From NCBI GenBank assembly GCA_019055375.1, contig JAHQIW010006080.1, forward strand, positions 1-64,000: a stretch of 64,000 bases of DNA, given 5' to 3'. Under the pieces are notes generated by a model, which saw only the letters and a list, made by a program, of their open reading frames with translations, was not told where the DNA came from and made no database searches. Shown here one piece after another: positions 10,700 to 22,229 of the stretch; within the stretch, counting starts at the first letter, position 1; every line of letters starts with the position of its first letter. Origin of the DNA: Parelaphostrongylus tenuis (taxonomy: Eukaryota > Nematoda > Chromadorea > Rhabditida > Metastrongylidae). The position numbers and the translations under genes were made by a program.

Positions 10700-12010
10700 A
10701 TAGATCGCTAATGTGTTTTTACATCGTAAATACTTTTGAGAAAACTATCGGCACTTCGAAATTCTTAAGGATCACTTGTTGCCCCAATTATCTTCGTGTG
10801 ACGCGAACTGATAAGAGTTTCATTTTTACCTATCAGGTGCAAGAAGTGCGCAAATGTTTGCCTCACTCTCAAAATTTCTGGAGCATCATATCTTTCTTGT
10901 ACGCTCTTCGTAAAAGATTTTTGTCTCCTAAACACACTACGTGTCTGACCCACCTGAATTTCGATAGCCTGGCATGTAGAGCGACATCCTTAATTTTCGC
11001 CCGTTTGACGTAGAAACTTTGGAAACTTTCTCTCATTTGCAAGTTACAAAATACTTCTAGCATCGATGTTATGACTTTAGTTTCATTAACGATGATTGAT
11101 CCCTCATTATCTCCACGTAGCGACCAAGTTCCTGCTGCATACATCAGGACAGGGATATCCGTTAAGTCCAAAACGTGGGCACGAAGTAGGACGTTCTTCG
11201 TCTTCACTATATCATCAATGTTCTCAAACTTTCATCAAGACGTTCGCTTACTCCTGTTCAGCTATGAAGCTAGATCGTTCATTAAATCGACTTTAGTACC
11301 CAGATATGCGTAACTGGAGTATTCGAAGATATTCATTTTGTTCTGAAAGTGACACTGAAAATTTGTCGTGTCTCATAAACATCGCTCTCTTTAGATAGCC
11401 GGTGACCGATCTTTCCACAGGCATTGTCGCAGTTGCTTAACATTCGTAACGCCTGGCTGATGCGTGGTGTCATAATGACGATATCAGCAATAAAGTGAGG
11501 ATGATTTCATTGACGACTGTCGATTTTCGACCCAATATTTTCTTAAGTTACTGTTGGCAAGACATTTTGAAGGATGGCAGTGAATAATTGTGACATGATG
11601 TATGCTCTCTCTAATTCCTCTCCATACTTCAGTAGCAGTATCTTCATGGAATAACGACATTATGGCTGTGAAGTCTTCACATAGCTCTCAAAAATTGGTT
11701 ATGTACTGAGATAGGACGTCATAAAGGTCCGCATCTTCTATAAATGCTATTGTTTTTAAATGAATCCAACGCTTCAAAATAAATAAGGTGACGTAAGTGC
11801 CTCGTTTTCGAAAAACAACACCGTCTAGTTGATTTTCTATTGGTTGGCTCATATCCTGGCAGATAACGAATGGAGAGCCGAGCATTGATTAGAACTGGGT
11901 GTAGTTCTTCAGGTGTTCTCGTCTTGTCATGCTTGGAGCAGCGTAGTCCTAATCTTCACCGACAAAACAGTGTGTTGGATTTCGGAAGGAGGATTTGGTC
12001 TTGTGATAAA
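10700..12010 (-). mobile_element. RTE-clade non-LTR retrotransposon, decayed (left arm)
   Basis: On the - strand the translation resembles the C-terminal part of RTE reverse transcriptases: a 'MYAAGTWSLR' segment (11,207-10,869) corresponds to the family's 'TYAAETWSLRK', and 'WVRHVV' to 'WAGHVMR'. The RT core at 11.4-11.9 kb is visible only in broken frames. Several stops and shifts mean it is dead. It is mirrored by 28,600-30,330, and both copies share changes that other RTE copies here lack (for example 'ccaacacactgttttgtcgg'), so it was part of the duplicated unit. Confidence 0.65.
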
Positions 12011-12359
12011 TCCATCCTCTTTGATCTAATTTGACGATAAGAGGATTGCCTATAGAGGGAAACTTAGTAGAAACCATACATCATTTCCTTCATGGATTTT
12101 TTGAGAGCTCCAAACGTTTCCTCAAATCGCCCTCTTCGGTATGCGGCGTGTAGATGGATAGGTGTAATTAAACAGAAATTACTTTTGCACCGCCCTTTTT
12201 ACCTCTGCAGTCAGTTCCAAATAGCGGGCGATTACAGATTGACAGATGTTAAGATCTTCAGTAATATCTCGTCTAGTCTAATAAAAGCTCACTTTCGATG
12301 ATCACTCAACTGATCACTGTCAATTTCCCATAACTTGCCACTTTAATATTCATCGTTAC

Positions 12360-13200
12360 AGCGCTCTGAAAATAACTTCACTAAGGGCCAATATAGTTTT
12401 GAACTTCATGAAACTTTTGATGTTGATTGGTAAGTAACAATGTAAACAGAAGACCTTGTCTTGCAAGGTACCAAAGCAACAATGCGCAACGTCTGTGAAG
12501 CGTAATTTTATTTCGAAGGCTACAGCGTTGTAAAAAGGCCTTCCTAGAAAAGCAACTACTGGCTCCGGAGACTGGAGAATAATCATTTAATTGCGCTTAC
12601 TTTATGCTAACTCATGAACAACTTGGAGAGCTCCAAACGTGAAAAATCAAATGCTCACGAGTAGTGCCAGTCCCTCACGGAGAGGGCAGCCTGAGGCTTG
12701 ATTGTCTGGGGCGACTTTTAGGCGCTGAGCAGTGTACATGCCACTTAAGTGACTGCAAGGTACTGATCAAACGTGACTCACGGAAAACGGGCAGTAAGAA
12801 TTGGAGCTGTAAAACCACAATTTATAACGTGAATTCAAGAATGCTTTGGAGAGACGCGCGGTCATTTGTGGTCCGCGTTCAGTATGCCATATTCCACTTG
12901 GAAGCACGCTAAGTGCCCTCGCAAGTGATCGGTCAAATCTCTATGTTGGGAAGATCCGTCATGTCTGCTTTAATTTGATCGGTAATATAGCTGAAGTCTT
13001 CCCAATCAATTTCAAGAATTACTCTTTATGTCTGTGTTTGAACCTAGTAGAATGACAAATCTTGGCAATGATACTTTACCGCTGACTGATCCACCACATA
13101 AAAACTGATTGTACCTTCTTCCTTGAGAGACGATATATTACCGATGACGTACCATAGATCGGCCATAAGCGACTTATCATGAGAATCAAAGTCCTCTCAC
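12360..13200. other. Conserved block of the inverted duplication with short open frames
   Basis: Well conserved with 25,835-26,460 and 27,741-27,925 of the right arm. On the + strand a frame at 12,664-12,834 begins MPVPHGEGSLRLDCLG and is kept in the right arm on the - strand. On the opposite strand the reading DLWYVIGNISSLKEEG continuing to VVDQSAVKYH (about 13,190-13,070) is kept in the right arm at 25,831-25,960. Only one of these can be the coding sense. The second looks more protein-like and would be a gene divergent from the methyltransferase. I recognise neither family. Confidence 0.3.
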
Positions 13201-13772
13201 ATTAATCCGGTTTTCAGATGAACTCTTCTCGTGTTGAATTTGTTTTATTCGTTGCGGCAATCCTGTAACTGGTAAATATCACCCGTATAATGTACACTCC
13301 CAGTGCGCAGATGGACAAAATCGGAAGCGAATCAAAAAAGTAGGCGATTTTACTTCTAACCATTGTGCTCGTCTGAGGAGATGTTCATTGTTGCACCAAC
13401 AAAAAATTTCTCTTCAGGCAAACACTATGCCATAATATGCTATTTAGTCAAGTGTTTGTTAGCTAAGTTAAGTGTAAATTATACAAAACATGAAGTTGTC
13501 AAGAAGCGGATTTTTAGCAGTCGAACTGGTAAAACAAAAATTATCTTTGCTTTAAGATTTAGGACTACTTTATCGTAATTACCAAACAATGCATCGAGAC
13601 CACCAGTCTCTCCAAAATAAGTGTGGAACATTTTGGAACAAAAGCGAGGGCAAATTTCTCATAAAGGCAAATCTGTAAGAACTTAACACCTGAATTCCTA
13701 TTTGATCATTCTTCCTCATATTTCGGCTCTATGATTTTATCGTTTTCTTTTTGTATTGAGATTTTTGATCAG

Positions 13773-16106
13773 CCTGCTAAACCCAGCGTCATCACACCAC
13801 TAGGAATCGGAGCGGACGTGACCGCAGAGGAAAAGCTCAAAAAATGCTGCCATCGGTTAAAAAAAAATTTATTCATACCTTAACAAAATATCATTATGCC
13901 GGCCGCACCATTGCTAATTCAAACGCTTAAAGTGCTAGATAATATGTCGCTTTTGACTTGCATCCAGCCTCAAAAGCGGAAAAGCTCTATCGCTTTCCTC
14001 GTATGTGTCTGCGTGTTTGGATATTGAACTTTCGTGAAGAGCAGTTGTAAGCTACGCTGTTTTACAAGAATACAGGCGTTTGCTAATTTTTGTGTGCCAG
14101 TAAGCAGACAGATAAAAAAACATGTTCAATTAATTGATTCACTAAATTGTTGGGTTTCTGTTCTGCTTATCATTTTATAAACGCTATTACTGTATGAACA
14201 TGTTTTTCGGCCGACAATCGCCTGCATTTCAGTATACAGAATTCTTTGGAACGGATCCACTCATGATCTGTCCTAATCATGCAAGTACGAAATCTTGTAA
14301 ACGCAACTTGGATGACATGGAAATACCATCTACCCAAGCTTCACTAGGCACTCTAAAGTTTCTTCATCATTGAGAACATCAAAGAACTTTACACATTAAT
14401 GAAATCTCAGGAACCAGATTTCTTGAATACTCAATAAGAATCATCTCTTCACTTGTTGCGTGAAAGTTTCACGATAGCTGCATAGCTGAGGCAGCTCAAA
14501 GGAATTGCTTTTTTTACAATGATTTATAAGTTTTGGGACACTATGGACCGATTACTATAGAACATATCGACATGCTAATATTTATCAAGAAAATGGTCAG
14601 ACGAAACTTCATCGACTTCATTATTATTGACAATGAAGTACCAGAATATGATATCATTGGGATGATAGGAGTAGATGAATTGTCTGCTGGAAACAATATC
14701 GAATTTTGTCAAGTAAACGTCGAAGTGAGTGTGAATGTAATTTTTTTTGGCATTTTTTTAGTCTTTTACCCAATACACTCTTTATAAGAAGGATAGTTTT
14801 GGGCTGCGTATAACGCAGTTATAAAAAGTATTCTGCGATACTAATCTCTAAGTTCCTTTTCGTACGCAAGCTAGTAATTCTATCCCATAGTAGTGTCTTT
14901 TATGCAGTGATAATCACATACACAATACCACTTCGACACATGTAATAGCCGTTACATGGCATCGTTCGAACTAAATCACTTGATGATCCCAATCTTATTC
15001 AAATCATAACATAATCAAGAGCTAGCTAAACCGATGTTCTAGCCTTTGAACTCTATGCTGTTTTTTTAAACAGTCTATGAGAAGTGTCGCTTTAGTGTGG
15101 CTTAGTAAATTTAGCGTCTAAATTTAGGATAAAAAGAGGGATTAAATGCAAAGGAACTCTCCAAAACTATAATGGTAAGAAGTCGAGTAACGTTTTGTTT
15201 CTTATATAGCTTTGGACGTGTAATAATGTGATTTATAATCACTGGATGATTTGATGATTGAGCATCAAATGTCAAACAAAAGAGTATGTGTAATGACTTC
15301 ATAATCATGTTTTACACCAGTTCAAGCAAGTAGCATAATGATATCGCTAAAAATACCAATCCCTACCATTTTTCATCTATTGTAGATGTCTACCACTGCA
15401 TTGCGTTCTCCACTGATCATGTTTCTTTTATAATAGAACGCGTTTCTGGTTGCCAAAGATTACAGAATAGTATAAAACAGAGATATTTTTACGTAACCTT
15501 CCATGATCAGTGCCTCTATATTTTTTGCACAAGAGCTCATTCTCGGTTTTCCTTATTCGATTTCAGTTTCACGAGCAAGGACCAGAAGAGCGCAAAGCAA
15601 AATTCTCAAAGATCATGCTCGATTTACTTCAAGTTGGTCGCTACGCAGTAATCCGTCATCAGAAGCATGAGTACCAGCTTATGTTTTCTTGTTGACTTTA
15701 AAAATTCTCAATGTGTAGAGAAGTACCTTAAACAATTTCTCACTGACGATTGATTTCAAGAAGTTTTGCTATGTGTTTTTGATTACTGTAAATCATGTAA
15801 CTTTTTTTGACTTCGCTTGACATGATTGAAAACTCAATTGTTTGACTTTTTTTAAGAACTTCTATCTTAGTTTTCTAATTATTTCTTTCGTCTTCACAAA
15901 TTGTATGAATGTCATTCTTTTTTCACCTTCAGTATCAACGTAAATCTAAATTTTCCATTTTCTTGCAGCCAAAGTTTTGTGTCTATTTCATGTCAATAAA
16001 AAGTTGGCCAAATCGATTCCCTCACTCCTTCACTACGCACTCGCTAGTTGAAGGTAGGGGAAGAAATAAAGCTGAGAATGGTGATTTCAACCAAAGTTCA
16101 GGCTGA
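13773..16106 (+). pseudogene. FkbM-domain methyltransferase gene, left-arm copy (broken)
   Basis: Five exons can be read. E1 (13,773-13,855) has the TPLGIGADVTAEEKLKK segment, as in the nematode FkbM motif 'hGIGxDVxAExxLKKMLP'. E2 starts at 14,233 with EFFGTDPL (family FYGADP) and is then cut by a deletion. E3 (14,531-14,724) has IDNEVPEYDII (family IDxEGAEY) and FCQVNVE. E4 (15,567-about 15,787) continues in phase with FHEQGPEERKAKF and GRYAVIRHQKH. E5 starts at 15,969 with PKFCVYFMS. Acceptors are good (tttgatcag, tgcatttcag, cgatttcag, ttcttgcag) and the E3 donor is gtgagt. FkbM proteins are S-adenosylmethionine-dependent methyltransferases; the nematode substrates are unknown to me. A missing A in a poly-A run shifts E1 and an extra T shifts E4. 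The E2 deletion makes it a likely pseudogene. Confidence 0.65.
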
Positions 16107-17403
16107 CTAAGGTCACAATATATGCTACATCGATCTTGTTAACCGGTGGTTGTTCATAACCATTGAGGCCGAGAGATAAGAAGAGTAAGGGTATTTTCGA
16201 TGATGCACTAATATCTATGAAAAGTGTATCGTGTCGTCCAAGGCACCTCGGGTTCTTTCTTTAGCCAGTAGCTTGCTGAGAAAATAAATGAAAATATTGT
16301 TGGTTGGGGAAAGATCGAAGAAGTTTCAACGGCAAGACGAATTCTTTTGTTCTGTAGTTTGATATGTAATTTTTATTACACTATGTGCCAAATCATGCTG
16401 GAACATTCGCTGTGTTGACTGTTATCTTGGAAACGGTGAAACAAAACTACATCAGTAACACCGATATTAACATTAAGGATTAAAACTCATTGTTGTACCA
16501 TACCGTGAATTCCTTATTTGCTGATAACAATGTCGTCGTTCGTGATAATAAATGTTGAAGCAATTATAAATGCATTCATCGCGTTCTCTGCTTCTACGGC
16601 CAAACAACCATTTTTCACAGAAGATAGTTTTCGGGTTTTATTTACCGTAATTATGGGAAGTGCTCTAGTTTACGTAGTTTGTAATATTGCTTTCGCAAAT
16701 GAGTTTACCATTTATCCCCCTCTTTGACAGCTATCAAAACGGTATTATGCTTTTATGCGGCAATAAAGCAGTACATCTATTGACCCTTGTATCTCACTGC
16801 TTAGGCTGAATAATTCAGACCTTGATATCTTTGCATACATATCCAAGTAGGATAGATTAGGGGAAGTTTCATCTTTTCTATGTAGCCATTTCAGCCTATA
16901 TTCACAGAAGTCTGCTTCATCTTAGTTTCGTAGTATTCATTGCTGGCAAATTTTTATATGAAAAAGTTATTCTCAAGACTTGATCTTTTGTATGTCTTTT
17001 TGCGTAAGATTGTAAATTATTCATTCATCTCTGAGATAAGAGTAATGATATAATATTTGAGATGTATTGCTCATGCAATAGCTAACATAAAAGATTTGCT
17101 TTTTCATCTTTTTAGCTGATACCATCAATGATTTGACAGAGTCTAAATAACATCTAGTTGAACTATGGAAAGGTGAAGGGATGTGTTTTCTAGTCATATA
17201 AAAAATGATACGTATCAGTTGCTAGGTTTCCTTTTCAAAATTTGAAGAGCAGAATTCCACTTGATTTTGTTCACAAAATACCAGGCTTGGAAAGAAAGTT
17301 CTAGGCACTTCGATAAGTCAGAAATGATTTTATCTGACCGCCGCTTGCGGCGTTATGATGACACGATATACACAATAGTGTGGAGTGCTGTGCAAAAGCG
17401 TTT

Positions 17404-17475
17404 GCGTCAGTCTGGCTTCGAACCCAAATCTCACTCATTCCGGGAGCGTATGCTAACCGTTGCACCACTGACTCT
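17404..17475 (-). repeat. tRNA-derived SINE
   Basis: On the - strand the head reads GTCAGTGGTGCAACGGTTAG (A-box region) and TTGGGTTCGAAGCC (B box), ending GACTGACGC, which can pair with a start like that of the 60.6-kb copy. It is followed by the shared family tail (aaacgcttttgcacagcact). The tail and dispersed occurrence make it a SINE and not a tRNA gene. It lies in the left arm only, near where the inner part of the duplication becomes irregular. Confidence 0.65.
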
Positions 17476-17654
17476 GATAAGTATGAGATATCTTTCGTGC
17501 ATGTTATGAGAGCATTTAGTTTCTTATGTGACATTTATCTCACTGAAGATCTAGATATTTTCGTCATTGTGAATTTGTTACGAGCCTTCGCCATGTCCAT
17601 GACGCAATCAAAGTTCGTGTTCTATTGTGTCACTATTGAAGGAAGGGTCTTTAA

Positions 17655-18094
17655 AAGTCTAGCTGAAGATCAATCTTTCCATAGGCATTATCGAAATCGG
17701 TCAACATTTGTTCCCCTTGGCTGATGTTTGGTGTTATGAGAACGATATCGTCAGCAAAGCGAAGATGGTTTAATTGTCGTCCGTCAATTTACACTCCGAT
17801 TTCGTCCCACTAATGTTCGCATGACGTTTTGTAGGGTGGCAGTGAATAGTTTTGGCGAAATTGTTTCGCCTTATCGAACCCTTCCTCCAACAACGTCAAT
17901 GGTGATGTTGTTGTAAAATGGAGATATTCTGGTCGTGAAATCTTTATAAAGCTCACGAAGGATCATTATGTACCGAGTAGGGACGCCCTGGTTATCCAGA
18001 GCCTCTATAACCGCTTGTTTTCCACTGAATCAAAAGCTTTCTCCAGGTCGATGAAAGTGAGACTGAGTGGTTGTTTGTACTCTCGTGAAACTTC
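17655..18094 (-). mobile_element. RTE retrotransposon fragment (RT core)
   Basis: The - strand encodes in broken frames the reverse transcriptase A motif FIDLEKAFDSVE (near 18,060-18,020), a 'PLSLT' lead-in, and further on the region around the catalytic box (the related copy reads LRFADDIVLI; here the box lies at about 17,760-17,730 with 'gctgacgatatcgttctcat' in reverse complement). It is truncated at both ends and frameshifted. It ends just where the inner inverted repeat begins at 18,096. Confidence 0.75.
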
Positions 18095-18095
18095 A

Positions 18096-18440
18096 AACAA
18101 AGAGTACAACGATATAAATTTCTTAGTTTTGGCAATCATTTCAAAATTTACAGTAGTGAGTGTAAATTAGAAGGCAATAAATATTTTAGAAAATTCTGGT
18201 TTTTTACTGCATTTTTAGGCAGTGTTATTATGTTTCATATACACCTAAAAGAATGAGTGGTGAGCAAAATTGCGACCTCAGACGGGAGTGGAACAAGAGT
18301 TTTATCCATACCGGGGACGCGTGATAACACTACACCACCAAGACATAATGGCACCACCACTCGTTCTTCAATATCCTATGGATGGATGCCCCGGTAGAGT
18401 CCATACTAAGAATGAAGTCTCGGATACAACAATATTCTAA
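18096..18440 (-). repeat. Inner inverted repeat, left copy, with SINE-B
   Basis: It pairs with the reverse complement of 19,245-19,592 over about 345 bp. Inside is a tRNA-derived SINE of a second family (called SINE-B here) on the - strand, with an A-box region like 'tggtagcacgcgtcc' and a tail 'ctcaccactcattcttttag'. The two copies differ by scattered substitutions and small indels. This is the innermost matching segment of the large duplication. Confidence 0.85.
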
Positions 18441-18454
18441 ATTTTGCATAAGTC

Positions 18455-18800
18455 TTCCCAGTCTTTTCTTGCAGCCAAACTATTGTGTCTTTTTTATGTC
18501 AGTAGAAATCCTTCACTACACACTCGATAGTTGAAGGTAAGGGAAGAAACTAAGCTGAGAATGGTGTTTTAACCAAAGTTCAGCGTGACTAAGCTACACA
18601 CCGATATATGCTACATCGATCTTGTTAACCGGTGACTGTTCATAACCACTGAAGAGATTATATTACGGCCGAGCGATAAGCACAGTAAAGGTGTGATCGA
18701 CGACTCATCAATATCCTTAAAAGAGTATTAAGTCGTCCGAAGGCACCTCAGATTCTATCTTTATCCTGTGGCTCACTGAGAAAATAATTTGAAATATAAA
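18455..18800 (+). repeat. Extra direct copy of methyltransferase exon 5 and 3' flank
   Basis: Matches 15,955-16,300 in the same orientation and 21,960-22,295 in reverse. It starts with 'cttttcttgcag' and then a third exon-5-like frame (18,475-18,534, PNYCVFFMSVE to a stop). Shared landmarks are 'tgctacatcgatcttgttaa' and 'gttcataacca'. The copy sits just inside the inner inverted repeat, in the spacer, so the locus has three copies of the gene's 3' end but two of the rest. Confidence 0.8.
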
Positions 18801-18959
18801 ATTAAGTAAAAGTAGCGGCTAAAGAGACGGTGGAAATAAAGGAATTCCGTTTGATCATCGTTACCCAATATCTGTCAGCATCAGTGGGTTCAGTGTCGAT
18901 ATCGACTACCCATGCCATACCGTTGACGGTAAGTTGATGACAGATAGATGAGTTGTAGC

Positions 18960-19095
18960 GCAGAGAGAAAGGTTGCAAAACAGGCGTGGTGATACAAAGG
19001 ACAGAGTACGCTTGCCCGGATAGGGTGACATACGGGTTCAAGTCCAGATTGTTTTACGTGGAAGTTTTCTAAGCACTCTTCATCAGTGGGTATAG
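18960..19095 (+). repeat. tRNA-derived SINE in palindrome spacer
   Basis: It contains 'acagagtacgcttgcccgga', a B box in 'acgggttcaagtcc', and the family tail 'aagttttctaagcactcttc' then 'atcagtgggtata', as in the copies at 10.4, 17.4 and 60.6 kb. It is more diverged than the 60.6-kb copy. Confidence 0.5.
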
Positions 19096-19244
19096 TTACA
19101 GCAATAGATAAAAAAGTGTATAATAAATTTACAAAATAGGCTTCCTTTGGCCTTTATAGATTAGGAAAGTTGACTGCTAAGATGCTCATCAATGCTCGCA
19201 CACGTTCCCACTGCAATTTTATCCTAAGAGCGGCCAAAGAAGTT

Positions 19245-19592
19245 CAATGCGATTCTACACCAGAGCATCGAGTATCCGAAACTTCATTCTTGGTATGGAC
19301 CCTACCGGGGCATCCATCCATAATATGTTGAAGAACGAGTGGTGGTGCGACTATGGCTGTGGTGATGTAGTGGTAGCACGCGTCCCGGTGTGGATAAAAC
19401 TCGTGTTCGACTTTCCGCCTGAGGTCAAATTTTTGCTCACCACTCAGTTCTTTTAGGCGTATATGAAACAAAATAGCACTGCGACACCAGAAATTTCTAA
19501 AATATTTATTGCCTTTTAATTTCCACTCACTACTATGAATTTTTGAAATGATTGCCAAAACTGAGAAATTTATATCGTTATATTCTTTGTAC
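19245..19592 (+). repeat. Inner inverted repeat, right copy, with SINE-B
   Basis: Partner of 18,096-18,440. The SINE-B is in + orientation: 'gatgtagtggtagcacgcgt' carries the A box, 'actcgtgttcgactttccgc' the B box, and the tail is 'tgctcaccactcagttcttt' then 'taggcgtatatgaaac'. A long open frame across it on the - strand is a by-product of the repeat and not a gene. Confidence 0.85.
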
Positions 19593-19599
19593 AACTTAC

Positions 19600-20740
19600 T
19601 ACAATCAGGTGAATCCCAACAACAGAATAATTATGTATCAAGAAAGGACTTCTTCTTCGTACAAAAACATAAAAAACATGTAATGTCTCATAGAAATACA
19701 TGGGGCGTAAGAGTATTAGGTTGAAAGGAAGTGTGTGTGCGGCACTTGGTAAAAACTAAAAATTTGTGCATGATTTTCCAAGCAGAAACTATACTTACTG
19801 CTCTTTGAAATAAAGGCCATATTTTTTCTACGACTTTCTGCCATTGGTCTACCAAATTTCGGATCAAGTCAAACATCACACTCCTTCGACCTCGAATCAA
19901 AGAGCTCTTGACTTGTTTGTTTAGCTTCATCACACGATTCAAATCGGACGTTCTGAACGAGACTTGTCTTCGAGGTCGGTCCTTGGCATTAAGAAGCGTT
20001 CAAATTGGCGTACAGCAGTAGATTTGCTTATTGTGCCTTCCTCTTCAATTCCGTTGACCACACCAATTACGGTTCACTATGAAAGAGTCCTTCTTCAATA
20101 ATGACACAATGCAACACGAATTTCGATTGTGTCGTTGGACATGGCGAATGCTCGTAACAAATTCAAAATAATGCCAAATAGTATTTAGATCTTCAATGAG
20201 ATGGATGCTACAAGACATGCAAGAGACTACAATGTTCTCGCAATATGAATGACAGCTATCGCAGACTTATTATAGTGCCTAGAACTTTCATTCCAACCCT
20301 AGTACATTATGGGCAAAGCCAAATGGAATTCTGTCCTCAGGATTTTGAAAAGAACCTAGCAACTGATACGTATAATTTTTTCTCATGTAGCTAGAAAACG
20401 CATCCCTTCACCTTTCCATAGTTCAACTAGATGTTATATAGAGTTCGTCAAATTTATTCGTTGTATCATCTAGAATGATGAAAAAGTAAGCTTTTGTATG
20501 TTAGCTATTTTCACGAGTAATACATCTTGAATTTTCTGTCATCACTCATTTTCTCAGAAGTAAATGAATAGTTTTTCATCCTACGCAAAAGGGCATAGAA
20601 AAGATCAAGCCATGAGAATAACTTATAAATAATTTTTATATAAAAATTTGCTTGCAAAAAACACTATGAACTAAGATGAAGCGGACTTCCGTGAATAAAG
20701 GCTGAAATGGCTACACAAAACAAGATAAAACCTTTTATTA
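19600..20740. other. Right-arm inner region without a gene
   Basis: From about 20,255 outward it matches the left arm (20.27-20.47 kb with 17.12-17.33 kb; 20.64-20.72 kb with 16.87-16.95 kb). The part at 19,600-20,250 has no clear left-arm partner and no recognisable gene or element. Confidence 0.5.
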
Positions 20741-21370
20741 TTATTAGAGCCAACTTGTCATATGGTCTGGTAAGGGCTTCTTGTACAGCCCGATACACGT
20801 GTTTCGTCCCTTCAGACTCGTCAGTAGGGCAGAACCCGTCGTCTTTCGATATTCTTCATGCTCAGTTCTCTTTGGAGGTCTACTCCCTCACAAAGAGTCA
20901 TCAAAGACGAACGTTTATACACTCTATGTCAAGTGAAATTTTCACTTAACACAGAGTGTTCGCGGCACTCGATTGTTCGTTGGCAGGTATCTTTATCAAA
21001 TTAAACTTTATTTCGAGTGCTTCATTAAGACCGACGCTCAAATCTCAATAGATCCTTTCATTGTTATTTGAGCCAACTTGTCATGTGGTCTGGTAAGGGC
21101 TCTCTCTGTTAGGTGAGAATTTCTCTTGACATAAGGTGTAAGACGTTTCTCTTTAGATGACTCTCTGTAGAGGAGTAGGGTTCCCGAGAGAACTGACTAT
21201 AAAAATATCAAAAAGACGGCGGTTCTGCCCGACTGACTAGTCTGTAAGGACGAAACACGTGTATGGGGTTATACAAGAGCCCTTATCACACCGCATGACA
21301 AGTTGGCTCATATAATAATGAAAGGATCTATTGAAATTTGAACGTGGTTTTAATGAAGCACTCGAAAGGT
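20741..21370. mobile_element. Fold-back (long terminal inverted repeat) element
   Basis: Present in the right arm, absent from the left, which jumps straight across the site. Flanking 'ataaaacctttt' occurs at both ends (about 20,727 and 21,373) and looks like a target-site duplication. The ends share 'gagccaacttgtcat' and 'acacgtgtttcgtcc' in inverted form, and matching continues inward through 'cagttctctttggag' and 'cttatgtcaag'-type segments. A nested third copy of the terminus occurs near 21,065. No transposase is encoded. A relative lies at 58,164-58,570. Confidence 0.75.
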
Positions 21371-22229
21371 ATAAAACCTTTTCTTAATCTATCCTTCGTG
21401 GATATGTATGCAAAGATATCAAGGTTTGAGTAATTCAGCCTAAGCAGTGGGAAAAGCTTAGTAGATGTACTGCTTTATTACCACATAAAAATGTAGTACC
21501 GTTTTGTTAGCTGTCAAAGAGTGGGATAGATAGTAAGCTCATTTGCGAAACCGATCTTTGAACTACTTAACTAGAGCACTTCTCACAACTACAGTAAATA
21601 TAACCTGAAAACTATCTTTTATGAAAAGTAGTTGTTTGGCCTAGAAGAGAAGAATGCGGTGAATGCATTTATATTTGCTTCAACGTTTATTACGACGAAC
21701 GGCGGCATTGTTATCAGCAAATAAGTAGTCCACGTTATCGGTACGACAATGAATTTTAATCCTTTATCTCAATATCGGTGTTACCGATGTAGTCTTGTTT
21801 CACCGTTTCCAGGATAACAGTCAACACGGTGAATGTTCCAGTATGATTTGTACAAAGCGTGCTAAAAATTGCGAATCAAAGTATAAAACAAAGAAATTCG
21901 TCTTGCCGTTCCAACCTTCTTCGATCTTTCCGCTTACCAACAATAATTTTAATTATTTTCTCAGTAAGCCACCGGCTTGAGATAGAACCAAAGATGCGTT
22001 TGGACGACTCAATGCTCTTTTCATAGGTATTTGTGCATCATCGATCACACCCTTACTATGCATATCTCCCAGAAGTATATAATCTCTTCTATGGTTATGA
22101 ACTATCACCGGTTAACAAGATCGATGTAGCCTACATTGATGTGTCCCTAAGTTTGGTTAAAATCACCATCTCAGCTTTGTTTCTTCCCCTACCTTCAACT
22201 ATCGAGTGTGTAGTGAAGGGGTGAAGGAA

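Larger units (their letters stand above)
10700..18440 (+). repeat. Left arm of giant inverted duplication
   Basis: This arm matches the reverse complement of 19,245-30,330 over most of its length. Pairs read by eye include 10.7-11.2 with 29.8-30.3 kb, 11.96 with 28.95, 12.2 with 28.1, 12.4 with 27.9, 12.7 with 26.3, 13.4 with 25.55, 14.55 with 23.75, 15.6 with 22.7, 16.5 with 21.7, 16.8 with 21.45, 17.15 with 20.43 and 18.1-18.44 with 19.25-19.59. The summed coordinates rise from about 37,600 to 41,000 toward the outside because the right arm has extra insertions. Substitutions and indels throughout show that the arms are not recent copies. Confidence 0.88.
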
